Source: JAPHSX01 sp050298555 (GTDB lineage Bacteria > Pseudomonadota > Gammaproteobacteria > Thiohalomonadales > Thiohalomonadaceae). Taken from it: 64,000 nucleotides of DNA. The notes below the pieces were generated by a model. The model did no database searches and was not told the DNA's origin. It saw nothing but the letters and a program-made list of their open reading frames with translations. The position numbers and the translations under genes were made by a program. Every line of letters starts with the position of its first letter. The stretch's first letter is position 1. Of this stretch, positions 7,558-16,866 are shown piece after piece. The stretch covers positions 1 through 64,000 of the forward strand of contig JBNKUL010000035.1 in assembly GCA_050298555.1 (NCBI GenBank). The letters are read 5' to 3'.

Positions 7558-8436
7558 ATGGCTATTACCGCTGCACTGGTTAAGGAACTGCGCGAGCGCA
7601 CCGGCGCCGGCATGATGGAGTGCAAGAAGGCACTGGTTGAGGTTGACGGCGACATCGAGGCGGCAATCGAGCACATGCGCAAGACTGGCCTGGCCAAGGC
7701 CGACAAGAAGGCCGGCCGTACCGCTGCCGAGGGCCTGATCGTGGTCAAGACCAGCGACGACGGCAAGCAGGCCGTGATGCTGGAGGTCAACTGCGAGACC
7801 GACTTCGTTGCCAAGGGCGACGACTTCCAGGGTTTCTGTGACGAGGTTGCCGGCCTGGCCCTCGCCAACCAGCCTGCTGACCTCGACACCCTGCTGGGCT
7901 ACGAGATGACCGGTGGCGAGAACGTGGCTGATACCCTTAAGCGCCTCATCGCCAAGATCGGTGAGAACATGAGCGTACGCCGCTTCCAGCTGTTCAGCAC
8001 CGACGGTCTGCTGGCCAACTACATGCACGGCTCGCGCATCGGTGTAATGGTCGATATCAGCAACGGCAGCCTGGAGCTTGGCCGTGATGTTGCTATGCAC
8101 ATCGCCGCCAGCCGCCCCACCGCTGTCTCCGAGGACGATGTCGACGCCGCCGTTATCGAGAAGGAGAAGGAGATCTTCACCGCCCAGGCACTGGAGAGCG
8201 GTAAACCTGCCGAGATCGTTGAGAAGATGATCGGCGGCCGTATCAAGAAGTTCCTCAAGGAGATCACCCTGCTGGGCCAGCCCTTCGTTAAGGACCCCGA
8301 CCAGAGCGTCGAGAAGCTGCTGAAGGACGCCGGTGCCACCGTTAACGGTTTCACCCGCTTCGAGGTAGGCGAGGGTATCGAGAAGAAGGTCGAGAACTTC
8401 GCCGAAGAGGTGAAAGCCCAGATGAAGGGTAACTAA
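7558..8436 (+). CDS. tsf: Elongation factor Ts
   Basis: A 292-residue nucleotide exchange factor for EF-Tu. The N-terminal UBA-like domain (ALVKELRERTGAGMMECKKAL), the TDFVAKGDDFQGF motif that contacts EF-Tu, and the C-terminal dimerisation region (GQPFVKDPDQSVEKLLKDAGATVNGFTRFEVGEGIEK) are all present. Length is normal. AGAGGAAAT lies before the ATG. The gene follows the attenuator at 7445-7471 and is one base from pyrH, so the two are translated together. Confidence 0.98.
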   Translation: MAITAALVKELRERTGAGMMECKKALVEVDGDIEAAIEHMRKTGLAKADKKAGRTAAEGLIVVKTSDDGKQAVMLEVNCETDFVAKGDDFQGFCDEVAGLALANQPADLDTLLGYEMTGGENVADTLKRLIAKIGENMSVRRFQLFSTDGLLANYMHGSRIGVMVDISNGSLELGRDVAMHIAASRPTAVSEDDVDAAVIEKEKEIFTAQALESGKPAEIVEKMIGGRIKKFLKEITLLGQPFVKDPDQSVEKLLKDAGATVNGFTRFEVGEGIEKKVENFAEEVKAQMKGN

Positions 8437-8437
8437 G

Positions 8438-9172
8438 ATGAGTGACGCCGACAGCAAACTGACCTACAAGCGTATCCTCCTCAAGCTCAGCGGCGAGGCG
8501 CTGATGGGCGAGCAGGAGTTCGGTATCGACCCCGCCGTGGTACAGCGTGTCTCCCAGGAGATCGCCGAGGTGGTAGATGCCGGAGCAGAGGTCGGTGTGG
8601 TGATCGGCGGCGGTAACATCTTCCGTGGCGTCAGCCTTGCCGGTGGGGGTATGGACCGTACCTCTGCCGACCACATGGGCATGTTGGCCACGGTGATCAA
8701 CTCCCTGGCGATGCAGGACGGCCTGGAGAAGGCCGGCCTCACCGTGCGGGTGATGTCGGCGTTACCGATTCATCAGGTCTGTGAAGACTATGTGCGCCGC
8801 CGTGCGGTGCGCCATCTGGAGAAGGGGCGCGTTGTGATCTTCGCAGCCGGTACCGGCAACCCCTTCTTTACTACCGATTCGGCGGCCACCCTGCGTGGCA
8901 TCGAGATCAATGCCGACCTGGTACTGAAAGCAACCAAGGTTGACGGTGTCTATACCGCCGACCCCATGAAGGATTCCAACGCCAAGCGCTATTCGCGCCT
9001 CACCTATGATGAGGTGCTGGATCGTAAGCTTGGCGTAATGGACCTGACGGCGATCGTGTTGTGCCGTGATCACGACATGTCGCTCAAGGTCTTTGATATG
9101 AACAAGCCTGGCGCCCTGATGAGCATCATGCAGGGTGAAGACGAAGGCACGCTGGTAGAGCGTGGAGAGTAA
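8438..9172 (+). CDS. pyrH: Uridylate kinase
   Basis: A 244-residue UMP kinase of the amino acid kinase fold (hexameric in relatives), making UDP in the cytoplasm. RILLKLSGEALMG is the phosphate-binding N-terminus; VVIGGGNIFRGV, ADHMGMLATVINSLA and FAAGTGNPFFTTDSAATLR are the family motifs for UMP and ATP binding. It lies one base after tsf and two bases before frr, a very conserved gene order. In enterobacteria the enzyme is activated by GTP and inhibited by UTP; nothing in this sequence contradicts that. Confidence 0.98.
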   Translation: MSDADSKLTYKRILLKLSGEALMGEQEFGIDPAVVQRVSQEIAEVVDAGAEVGVVIGGGNIFRGVSLAGGGMDRTSADHMGMLATVINSLAMQDGLEKAGLTVRVMSALPIHQVCEDYVRRRAVRHLEKGRVVIFAAGTGNPFFTTDSAATLRGIEINADLVLKATKVDGVYTADPMKDSNAKRYSRLTYDEVLDRKLGVMDLTAIVLCRDHDMSLKVFDMNKPGALMSIMQGEDEGTLVERGE

Positions 9173-9174
9173 TC

Positions 9175-9732
9175 ATGATTAACGATATCCAGAAAGACGC
9201 CGAACGGCGTATGCAGAAGAGTGTCGAGTCACTGAAGACAGAGCTGGCCAAGATCCGCACCGGCCGCCCCCACCCCAGCCTGCTCGACCACGTAACCGTA
9301 GACTACTACGGCTCCGAGGTACCGATTAGCCAGGTGGCCAACATCAATGTTGAGGACGCCCGCACCCTTAGCGTCACCCCGTGGGAGAAGCCCATGGTGG
9401 GTGTGGTGGAGAAGGCGATCCTGACCTCCGACCTCGGTCTCAACCCTGCCACCAGCGGCAACGTCATCCGCGTGCCGATGCCGCCCCTTACCGAGGAGCG
9501 TCGTCGCGACCTCATTAAGGTGGTGAAGCAGGAGGGTGAGCAGGGCAAGGTAGCGGTACGCAACATTCGCCGTGACGCCAACTCTGACTTTAAGTCACTG
9601 CTCAAGGATAAGGAGATCAGCGAGGACGAGGCACGTGGTGCCGAGGACGCTATCCAGAAGCTGACCGACAAGTATGTCGCCGCCATCGATGTGGTGTTGC
9701 AGGAGAAAGAGCAGGACCTGCTCTCCATGTAG
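9175..9732 (+). CDS. frr: Ribosome recycling factor
   Basis: A 185-residue tRNA-shaped protein that splits post-termination ribosomes with EF-G. Domain I helices (KDAERRMQKSVESLKTELAKIRTGRPHPSLLD and the C-terminal helix) flank domain II (VTVDYYGSEVPISQVANINVEDARTLSV). The conserved RTGR and NPATSGNVIRVPMPPLTEERR are intact. It ends the tight rpsB-tsf-pyrH-frr run; a REP-like hairpin lies in the 69-base gap before uppS. Confidence 0.98.
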   Translation: MINDIQKDAERRMQKSVESLKTELAKIRTGRPHPSLLDHVTVDYYGSEVPISQVANINVEDARTLSVTPWEKPMVGVVEKAILTSDLGLNPATSGNVIRVPMPPLTEERRRDLIKVVKQEGEQGKVAVRNIRRDANSDFKSLLKDKEISEDEARGAEDAIQKLTDKYVAAIDVVLQEKEQDLLSM

Positions 9733-9740
9733 TGCCGCCG

Positions 9741-9766
9741 GGAACTCGCGTTCGTCGCGACGTTCC
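9741..9766. repeat. REP-like extragenic palindrome, copy 1
   Basis: GGAAC-T-CGCG (9741-9750), loop TTCGT and CGCG-AC-GTTCC (9756-9766), followed by TACA. Read in reverse it begins TGTAGGAAC, the same opening as the larger element at 34079-34138 (TGTAGGAG). Such TGTAGGA palindromes are scattered between genes in many Gammaproteobacteria. It lies in the frr-uppS gap. Confidence 0.5.
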
Positions 9767-9801
9767 TACATACAATAAATACGCTATTGATGACGGACGG
9801 C

Positions 9802-10551
9802 ATGACGCATAACAACAACTCCAGCAAGAGACCCCGGCATGTGGCGATCATCATGGATGGTAATGGCCGCTGGGCGCGCAAGCGACACCTGCCGCGCGTA
9901 GCGGGCCACCGTGTCGGGCTGGAGGCGGTGCGCAAGACTATCAAGGCCTGCGTCGAGCAGAAGATTGAAGTGCTGACCCTGTTCGCCTTCAGCAGCGAGA
10001 ACTGGCGACGTCCTGCCGAGGAGGTGGGGCTGTTGATGAAACTCTTCATGACCGCCCTCGACCGAGAGGTTAAACAGCTGCACAAGAACGGCGTGCGGCT
10101 GCGCGTGATCGGCGATGTCTCCGCCTTCAGTCCCGAACTGCAACAGCGTATCGCCGAGGCCGAGGCACTCACCGCCGGCAATTCCACCCTCTGTCTCAAT
10201 ATCGCCGCCAACTACGGTGGCCGCTGGGATATCGCCCAGGCCGCGCGTAGCCTCGCTGCCATGGTTGAGCGGGGCGAGCTTGCCGTTGAGGCCATCGACG
10301 AGTCGCTGCTGGCGCAGCACCTGAGCCTGGCCGAGCTGCCGGAGCCCGATCTCTTTATCCGTACCGGCGGCGAGCAGCGCATCAGCAATTTCCTGCTGTG
10401 GCAGCTTGCCTATACCGAACTCTATTTTACCGACTTGCTGTGGCCTTCCTTCGATGCCGCCGCCCTGCAACAGGCGCTGGACTCCTTCGCCTCGAGGCAG
10501 CGCCGCTTCGGTCGTACCGGCGAGCAGGTGGAGGAGGCGAATAATGCTTAA
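9802..10551 (+). CDS. uppS: Undecaprenyl diphosphate synthase
   Basis: About 249 residues; cis-prenyltransferase that adds eight isoprene units to FPP to make the C55 carrier lipid for peptidoglycan and O-antigen. RHVAIIMDGNGRWA holds the catalytic Asp; SSENWRRP, LNIAANYGGRWDI and IRTGGEQRISNFLLWQLAYTELYFTD are the diphosphate-binding and signature motifs. The start is uncertain: ATG at 9802 is used, but in-frame ATG 9790 and TTG 9787 would add 4-5 residues, and no upstream ribosome site is strong. It overlaps cdsA by 8 bases. Confidence 0.96.
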   Translation: MTHNNNSSKRPRHVAIIMDGNGRWARKRHLPRVAGHRVGLEAVRKTIKACVEQKIEVLTLFAFSSENWRRPAEEVGLLMKLFMTALDREVKQLHKNGVRLRVIGDVSAFSPELQQRIAEAEALTAGNSTLCLNIAANYGGRWDIAQAARSLAAMVERGELAVEAIDESLLAQHLSLAELPEPDLFIRTGGEQRISNFLLWQLAYTELYFTDLLWPSFDAAALQQALDSFASRQRRFGRTGEQVEEANNA

Positions 10552-11356
10552 GCAACGCATTCTCACCGCACTGGTGCTGGCGCCGCTGGCGCTGTGGGGG
10601 ATCTGGTCGCTCTCCAGCGACGCCCTTGCCGTCGTACTGGGTGCGATCTTCACCCTGGGCGCCTGGGAGTGGTCGCGCCTGGTCGGGCTGGAGTGCCACC
10701 TGGCACGTCTCGGCTACACCGCCGTTTTTCCCGTTCTCTTTTTCCTGCTCTACCCACTGTTACAGCAGGGGACCTGGCCACAGTTCGTGCTGGTGCTCGC
10801 CATGACATGGTGGGCGATGGCGCTGATGTCGGTGATGACCTATCCGCGTAGTGCGGCCCTGTGGCAGGGCAGTGCGGTGGCGCGTGCCGTGGCCGGGCTG
10901 TTCGTGCTGCTGCCCTCATGGGCGGCGCTCAGCCTGTTGCACAGCGCATATGGGCCCGGCTATTTCATTTTGTTGATGTGCCTTATCTGGGGTGCCGACA
11001 GCGGCGCCTACTTCGCCGGCCGTGCCCTGGGCAAACGCAAGCTGGCACCCCGGGTCAGCCCCGGCAAGAGTTGGGAGGGCGTGATCGGCGGCCTCATTAC
11101 CGCGCTTGCCATCGCCGCTGCCGCGACAACCTGGCTTGCCCCCGTTGGCGGTATGGCCGCCTTTATGGGGCTGGCGCTGGTGACCGTCTTCATCTCGGTG
11201 CTGGGTGACCTGCTGGAGAGTATGTTCAAGCGCATTATGGACCTGAAGGACAGCGGCGGTATCCTGCCGGGTCACGGCGGCGTGCTCGATCGCATCGACA
11301 GCCTTACCGCCGCCGCGCCGCTATTTACATTGGGGTTGATATGGCTGAGTCGATAA
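10544..11356 (+). CDS. cdsA: Phosphatidate cytidylyltransferase
   Basis: A 270-residue integral membrane enzyme making CDP-diacylglycerol from phosphatidate and CTP, the precursor of all membrane phospholipids. It has about seven to eight hydrophobic segments and ends with the family signature LKDSGGILPGHGGVLDRIDSL; the conserved GADSGAYFAGRALGKRKLAPRVSPGKSWEG lies in the middle. The ATG at 10544 lies inside the end of uppS with GGAGGAGG upstream; a longer in-frame extension lies wholly inside uppS and is rejected. It overlaps dxr by 16 bases. Confidence 0.96.
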   Translation: MLKQRILTALVLAPLALWGIWSLSSDALAVVLGAIFTLGAWEWSRLVGLECHLARLGYTAVFPVLFFLLYPLLQQGTWPQFVLVLAMTWWAMALMSVMTYPRSAALWQGSAVARAVAGLFVLLPSWAALSLLHSAYGPGYFILLMCLIWGADSGAYFAGRALGKRKLAPRVSPGKSWEGVIGGLITALAIAAAATTWLAPVGGMAAFMGLALVTVFISVLGDLLESMFKRIMDLKDSGGILPGHGGVLDRIDSLTAAAPLFTLGLIWLSR

Positions 11357-12531
11357 AGGGGATCACGGTACTGGGGGCCACCGGCTCCATCGGTGTCAGC
11401 ACCCTCGATGTGCTGGCGCGTCACCCAGAGCGTTATCGTGTGGTAGCGCTCAGCGCCAACACCCAGGTCGAACGCCTGTTCGAGCAGTGCCTGGCACACC
11501 AGCCGCGCTATGCGGTGATGGTGGACACCGCCGCCGCCGAACAGCTGGCACAACAGCTGCGCGAAAGTGGTTCCGCTACCGAGGTATTGAGTGGTGTAGC
11601 GGGGCTGGAGCGTATCGCCGCGCTGGATGAGGTGGACTACGTCATGGCCGCCATCGTCGGTGCCGCCGGCCTGCCGCCCACCCTTGCCGCGGCACGCCAC
11701 GGCAAGCGTATCCTGCTCGCCAATAAGGAGGCGCTGGTGATGTCCGGCCACCTCTTTATGGAGGAGGTGCGCGCCAACGGCGCCGAGCTGCTGCCTATCG
11801 ACTCGGAGCACAACGCCATCTTCCAGTGCATGCCGTCCAACTTCGAACAGGGGCTGCAGCAGAGTGGGGTACGCCATATCCTGCTCACCGCATCGGGTGG
11901 CCCCTTCCGAACTACGCCACTGCAGGAGCTGGAGTCGGTGACCCCGGCACAGGCGGTGGCCCATCCCAACTGGTCGATGGGGCGCAAGATCTCGGTCGAT
12001 TCGGCCACCATGATGAACAAGGGGCTGGAGGTCATCGAGGCGTGCTGGCTGTTTAACACCGACCCCTCCCACATCAAGGTGGTATTGCACCCGCAGAGCG
12101 TGATCCACTCCATGGTCGCTTACCACGATGGTTCGGTGCTGGCGCAGCTCGGCAACCCCGACATGCGCACCCCCATTGCCCACGCCCTGGCCTGGCCGGA
12201 GCGTATCGAGTCGGGGGTGGCGGACCTTGATATCTTCGATGTGGCGCGGCTCGATTTCGAACCTGCCGACCTGCAGCGCTTTCCCTGCCTGCGCCTGGCG
12301 ATAGAGGCGATGGAGGCGGGCGGTACCGCCCCGGCGGTGCTTAATGCCGCCAATGAGATCGCGGTGGATGCCTTCCTTAACGAAAAGATTGGCTTTACCG
12401 CCATCGCCCGTATTATCGAGCAGACCCTGGCACAGGTGGAGCGTCGCGATGCCGACAGCCTGGAGACCATCTTCGCCGCCGATATGGAGGCGCGCGAAGT
12501 GGCGACCAGCCTGCTCAGGGGTGACGCTTAA
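11341..12531 (+). CDS. dxr: 1-deoxy-D-xylulose 5-phosphate reductoisomerase
   Basis: A 396-residue enzyme of the MEP isoprenoid pathway: it rearranges and reduces DXP to MEP with NADPH. The N-terminal Rossmann motif GATGSIGVST, the metal-binding IDSEHNAIFQ (Asp and Glu), SGGPF and NKGLEVIEA (third metal ligand Glu) are present, as is the C-terminal helical domain. It starts inside cdsA and its stop shares a base with the rseP start (TAATG), so cdsA-dxr-rseP are translationally coupled. With ispD and ispF at 40.8-42.0 kb it shows use of the MEP route. Confidence 0.97.
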   Translation: MAESIKGITVLGATGSIGVSTLDVLARHPERYRVVALSANTQVERLFEQCLAHQPRYAVMVDTAAAEQLAQQLRESGSATEVLSGVAGLERIAALDEVDYVMAAIVGAAGLPPTLAAARHGKRILLANKEALVMSGHLFMEEVRANGAELLPIDSEHNAIFQCMPSNFEQGLQQSGVRHILLTASGGPFRTTPLQELESVTPAQAVAHPNWSMGRKISVDSATMMNKGLEVIEACWLFNTDPSHIKVVLHPQSVIHSMVAYHDGSVLAQLGNPDMRTPIAHALAWPERIESGVADLDIFDVARLDFEPADLQRFPCLRLAIEAMEAGGTAPAVLNAANEIAVDAFLNEKIGFTAIARIIEQTLAQVERRDADSLETIFAADMEAREVATSLLRGDA

Positions 12532-13892
12532 TGCTCGGCTTCGTGCAATCTCTGCTGGCGCTGCTGGTCGCCCTCAGCCTGCTGATCGCGGTGCACGAGC
12601 TGGGTCACTTCCTGGTGGCGCGCTGGTGCGGCGTCAAGGTGCTGCGCTTCTCCATCGGTTTCGGCAGGCCCCTGTGGCAACGCACCTTTGGCACGGACAA
12701 CACCGAATTCGTGCTCGCCGCGATCCCGCTCGGCGGTTACGTCAAGATGGTCGACGAGCGGGAAGGGGAGGTTGCCGCGCAGGACCTGCCGCGCTCCTTC
12801 AACCAGCAGCCCCTGGCCAAGCGGTCGGCTATCGTTGCCGCCGGTCCGCTGTTTAACTTTATCTTTGCCATCGTCGCCTACTGGATGATGTTTGTGGTCG
12901 GGGTGCCGGGCGTTAAGCCGTTGCTTGGCGAGGTGGCCCCGGATACCGTCGCCTATCAGGCGGGCCTGCGTGGCGGCGAGGAGATTATCGCCGTGAATGG
13001 CGACCCCACCCCTACCTGGCAGGCGGCGATGGAGGCGGTATTGCCCCAGGCGCTGCTACGAGAGCCGGTTAAGCTGACCGTGTTCGAGGGGGGGCTGAGC
13101 GTTGAGCGGCTGCTGGATACCGGGTCGATTTCGGCGATGCAGCAACCCGAGGCGGTGATCGAGCATCTGGGACTGATGCCGTTTCGCATGAGCATCGCCC
13201 CGGTACTCGATGAGGTGGTGGCGGATTCGGCCGCGGCGGACGCCGGCCTGCGCCCCGGTGATGAGATCCGTTCAATTGACGGGCGGACTATCGCTGAGTG
13301 GTCTGATTTGGTGGCGATTGTCTCGAGCAGCCCCGGCAAACCGCTGCCCGTGGTGCTGTTGCGGGGCGGTCGTGAGCTGAGCGTGGAAGTGCGCCCGCGC
13401 CCGCAACAACGCGGCGGAAAGACGGTGGGGATAATGGGCGTTACCCCCTACATCGACGAGGCAAAGCGCCAGGCCATGAGCACCGTGCTGCGGCATCCGC
13501 CGTTAGCCGCCCTGGGGGCCGCGCTGAACAAGACCTGGGAGATGAGTGCGCTGACCCTGCGCATGATCGGCGAGATGATCATGGGCCGTGCCTCAGTGGA
13601 GAACATCAGCGGCCCCATCGGTATCGCCCAGTTTGCGAAGAATTCCGCGTTGGCAGGCTTTAGCCAGTTTCTGGCCTTTCTGGCACTGATTAGTCTGAGC
13701 CTGGGCGTGTTGAACCTGCTGCCCATCCCGGTGCTCGACGGCGGCCACCTGCTCTACTTCCTGGTGGAGTTTGTCCGCGGTGCGCCGATATCCGAGGAGG
13801 CCGAGATGATAGGCCAGCGTATCGGCCTGATGCTGATCCTGGCACTGATGATGTTGGCCATTTATAACGACCTGGTCCGCTTGGCCGGATAA
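12531..13892 (+). CDS. rseP: Site-2 intramembrane zinc metalloprotease RseP
   Basis: A 453-residue inner-membrane protease that cleaves anti-sigma-E (RseA) and remnant signal peptides. H22-E-L-G-H26 is the zinc HExxH motif in the first membrane segment; the third ligand Asp is in VLDGGH (about D403). Two periplasmic PDZ domains lie between (GVKPLLGEVAPDTVAYQAGLRGGE and VLDEVVADSAAADAGLRPGDE). The C-terminal membrane segments end LALMMLAIYNDLVRL. Placed directly before bamA, as in E. coli, it links envelope stress control to outer-membrane assembly. Confidence 0.97.
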   Translation: MLGFVQSLLALLVALSLLIAVHELGHFLVARWCGVKVLRFSIGFGRPLWQRTFGTDNTEFVLAAIPLGGYVKMVDEREGEVAAQDLPRSFNQQPLAKRSAIVAAGPLFNFIFAIVAYWMMFVVGVPGVKPLLGEVAPDTVAYQAGLRGGEEIIAVNGDPTPTWQAAMEAVLPQALLREPVKLTVFEGGLSVERLLDTGSISAMQQPEAVIEHLGLMPFRMSIAPVLDEVVADSAAADAGLRPGDEIRSIDGRTIAEWSDLVAIVSSSPGKPLPVVLLRGGRELSVEVRPRPQQRGGKTVGIMGVTPYIDEAKRQAMSTVLRHPPLAALGAALNKTWEMSALTLRMIGEMIMGRASVENISGPIGIAQFAKNSALAGFSQFLAFLALISLSLGVLNLLPIPVLDGGHLLYFLVEFVRGAPISEEAEMIGQRIGLMLILALMMLAIYNDLVRLAG

Positions 13893-13907
13893 CAGGCAGA
13901 GTAGAAT

Positions 13908-16280
13908 TTGAAATCCATGCGCTATCCGTTCACCCCCTATGCACTGCTGCTGATACTCCTCTCGCTGTGTGCCGCACCGGCCTCGGCAATGGAGCCCTTT
14001 GTCATCGACAATATCAAGGTCGAGGGGCTGCAGCGCATCTCGGTAGGTACCGTTTACAACTACCTGCCGCTGCAGAAGGGCGAGCGGGTCGATAGCGAGC
14101 GCAGCTCAGCGGCGGTTCGGGCCCTGTTCAAGACCGGTTTCTTTAAGGACGTGGTGCTGGAGCGCGAGGGCGATACCCTGGTGGTCTTCGTCGCCGAGCG
14201 TCCTGCCATCGCCAGTGTCGAGTTCGAGGGCAACGACGACATCCCCACCGACCAGCTGGAGAGCAACCTGAAACTGCTCGGCCTGAGCGAGGGCAAGATC
14301 TTCAACCGCTCCCTACTCGACAAGGTGCGTACCGAGCTGCAACGGCAGTATCTGGTGTTGGGGAAATACAATGCCCGGGTACGTACCGAGGTGCTGCCGC
14401 GTGAGCGCAACCGCGTCGCCCTGCGTATCGAGATCTCAGAGGGGGAGGTGGCCTCCATCCACCACCTCAACATCATCGGCAACAAGGCGATCAGCGAGGA
14501 CGAGCTGCGTGAGAAGTTCATTCTCAGCAATGACGGTGGCTGGTTCGGCGGTGACGACCAGTACTCGAAACAGAAGTTGAATGCCGACCTGGCTACCCTG
14601 CGCGCCTATTACCTGGACCGTGGCTATATCAACTTCCGTGTCGATTCCACCCAGGTGACGATTACCCCCGACAAACGTCATGTCTACATCACTATTAACG
14701 TCAGCGAGGGTGAGCAGTACCGCATCAGCGAGATTACCCTTAGCGGTGACACCCTGGTGCCGAAGGAGGAGCTGCGTGAGCTGATCACCCTGCAGCGTGG
14801 TGAGATCTTCTCGCGCAAGGAGCTGACCGAGAGTACCAGCCGCATTAGCAGCAAGTTAGGTGATAACGGTTACGCCTTTGCCAATATCAATCCCATTCCG
14901 CGTCTCGACGATGAGAAGCGCGAGGTGGCGTTGAACGTCTATATCGACCCGGGTGAGCGCGTCTATGTACGTCGCATCAACATCAGCGGCAATACCCAGA
15001 CCCAGGGCGAGGTGTTGCGCCGCGAGATGCGCCAGATGGAGGGTGGCTGGATCTCCACCACCAAGGTGGAACGCTCGCGCACGCGTCTTAATCGTCTCGG
15101 CTTCTTTGATGACGTGAAGGTGGCCACCCCGTCGGTGCCCGGCAGTTCCAATCAGGTAGACCTCGACATGACCGTGGCTGAACGAGAGGCCTTCGGCAGC
15201 TTCTCCGCGGGTGTCGGCTATGGGGACGCCAGCGGTCTGGTCTTTAACCTCGGTGTCGATTGGGAGAACTTCCTTGGCAGCGGGCAGCGTGTCGGCATCA
15301 ATTTCAATAACAGTGATGTCAACACCGAGTACAGCTTCAGTGTTTACGATCCCTACTACACCATGGACGGCGTGAGCCGTACCCTTAAGGCCGCCTACCA
15401 GGAGAGTGATACCACAGCGACAGGCACCACCTCGTACACTTCAGACAACTACAGTGCCGGCATTGCCTTCGGTGTGCCGGTGAGCGAGTACGATACGGTG
15501 CGCTATAGCTTCGACTATAAGCACACCACGCTCTACACGACCGGCGCGACGACAACGACGACGACCGATACGACCTCACAGCGCATACTCGACTTCTGCG
15601 ACGACACCACGCATAACGCCGACGATTGTGCCTACGGTACCTACAAATTCGCCGCCAGCTGGAGCCGCGATACCCGTGACCGCACCATCTTCCCGACCGA
15701 GGGCGGTATGCTCTCTGCCGGGGCGGAACTGGCACTCGGAGGCAGCAGCCTGCTGGGTGATGATTACCTGCACGCGCCGCAGTTCTACAAGCTTACCCTG
15801 GAGAAGAAGCACTACATCAAACTGCACGACTACCTTACCATCGGTATTCGGGGCGAGGCGTCCTACGCAGAAACCTATGGTGGCAGCAGCATTCTTCCCC
15901 CCTACGAGCGCTACTATGCCGGTGGTGTCAAAACCCTGCGCGGTTACCGTACCAACCGCCTGTTCTCGACCGCTGGCACGCTGGATGAGAACGGTCTGCC
16001 CTACGGCGGTAATGCCCGCCTGCTGGGCGGCGCTGAACTGCTGTTCCCGCCGCCCTTCGAGGTGGATAGCAAGTCGCTGAGGTTTAGCGCCTTTCTCGAT
16101 GCGGGTAATGTGTATAATACCTCGGAGGGAGTCGATCTGGATGAGTTGCGCATGACCTATGGCATCAGCATGAACTGGTATACCCCGGTGGGGCCGCTGA
16201 TCTTCAGTTACGGTATGCCGCTTAACGCGAAGGACGGTGATTACACCGAAAGATTCCAGTTCAGCCTCGGTTTAATCTAA
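13908..16280 (+). CDS. bamA: Outer-membrane protein assembly factor BamA
   Basis: A 790-residue core of the BAM complex that folds beta-barrel proteins into the outer membrane. A signal peptide (cleavage after ASA near residue 27) precedes five POTRA domains (to about residue 420) and a 16-strand barrel ending FQFSLGLI with the terminal aromatic pattern. LRGYRTNRLFS is the conserved loop-6 RGY/F motif. The start is either TTG 13908 (GGCAGAG 6-9 bases upstream) or ATG 13917 with no ribosome site; TTG is preferred. The stretch around 15540-15570 encodes a run of threonines in an extracellular loop, variable in the family. Confidence 0.96.
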   Translation: MKSMRYPFTPYALLLILLSLCAAPASAMEPFVIDNIKVEGLQRISVGTVYNYLPLQKGERVDSERSSAAVRALFKTGFFKDVVLEREGDTLVVFVAERPAIASVEFEGNDDIPTDQLESNLKLLGLSEGKIFNRSLLDKVRTELQRQYLVLGKYNARVRTEVLPRERNRVALRIEISEGEVASIHHLNIIGNKAISEDELREKFILSNDGGWFGGDDQYSKQKLNADLATLRAYYLDRGYINFRVDSTQVTITPDKRHVYITINVSEGEQYRISEITLSGDTLVPKEELRELITLQRGEIFSRKELTESTSRISSKLGDNGYAFANINPIPRLDDEKREVALNVYIDPGERVYVRRINISGNTQTQGEVLRREMRQMEGGWISTTKVERSRTRLNRLGFFDDVKVATPSVPGSSNQVDLDMTVAEREAFGSFSAGVGYGDASGLVFNLGVDWENFLGSGQRVGINFNNSDVNTEYSFSVYDPYYTMDGVSRTLKAAYQESDTTATGTTSYTSDNYSAGIAFGVPVSEYDTVRYSFDYKHTTLYTTGATTTTTTDTTSQRILDFCDDTTHNADDCAYGTYKFAASWSRDTRDRTIFPTEGGMLSAGAELALGGSSLLGDDYLHAPQFYKLTLEKKHYIKLHDYLTIGIRGEASYAETYGGSSILPPYERYYAGGVKTLRGYRTNRLFSTAGTLDENGLPYGGNARLLGGAELLFPPPFEVDSKSLRFSAFLDAGNVYNTSEGVDLDELRMTYGISMNWYTPVGPLIFSYGMPLNAKDGDYTERFQFSLGLI

Positions 16281-16305
16281 CTCCGCAGCGCGCAGGGTAG
16301 TGGTG

Positions 16306-16848
16306 ATGAAAAGAGTATTTGTTCTACTGGTACTGATTTCCGCACTGGGTTTGGGTGCGCACTCAGCCTCTGCTGAGCCGTTGCGCATCGCCTTCGTTAA
16401 TATCCCCCAGGTTCTTGAGCAGGCCCCGCATGCCGCGGCGGTGCGTGATTTGCTTAACAGCGAGTTCTCCGCTCGCGACATCGAGCTGCAGGCCGGTGAT
16501 AAGAAGCTCGAACTGCTGAAGCAGCGGCTGGAGCGCAACGCCACGGATATCAGCGAAGAGGAGCGCCGCAAGCTGGAGCGTGAACTGCTTACCCAGGAGC
16601 GCGAGATGAAGCGCAGCCATGAGGAGTACAGCGAGGACCGCAACATCCGCAAGAACGAAGAGCTGGCAAAGATGCAGCGTCAAATCCGTCTCTCCATCGT
16701 CACCCTGGCCAAGGAACTGGGATACGACATGGTGCTGGAGAGCGGCGTGATGTATGCCGGTGAGCGTGTCGATATTACCGGCCTGGTGATCAAGCGCCTG
16801 GAACAGGACTTCACCCGCCAGCAACCCGCGGTTGTCCCCGCACAGTGA
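16306..16848 (+). CDS. skp: Periplasmic chaperone Skp/OmpH family
   Basis: A 180-residue periplasmic holdase for unfolded outer-membrane proteins. A signal peptide (MKRVFVLLVLISALGLGAHSASA) is followed by a short beta strand (LRIAFVNIPQVLEQAP), a long charged coiled-coil hairpin (LQAGDKKLELLKQRLERNATDISEEERRK and beyond) and a closing strand (YDMVLESGVMYAG). The ATG at 16306 has AGGG upstream; GTG codons 3 and 6 bases earlier are less likely. Its place between bamA and lpxD is the classic order. It lacks the usual long C-terminal variation. Confidence 0.93.
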   Translation: MKRVFVLLVLISALGLGAHSASAEPLRIAFVNIPQVLEQAPHAAAVRDLLNSEFSARDIELQAGDKKLELLKQRLERNATDISEEERRKLERELLTQEREMKRSHEEYSEDRNIRKNEELAKMQRQIRLSIVTLAKELGYDMVLESGVMYAGERVDITGLVIKRLEQDFTRQQPAVVPAQ

Positions 16849-16866
16849 TAGTGATCAAGTCGTAAC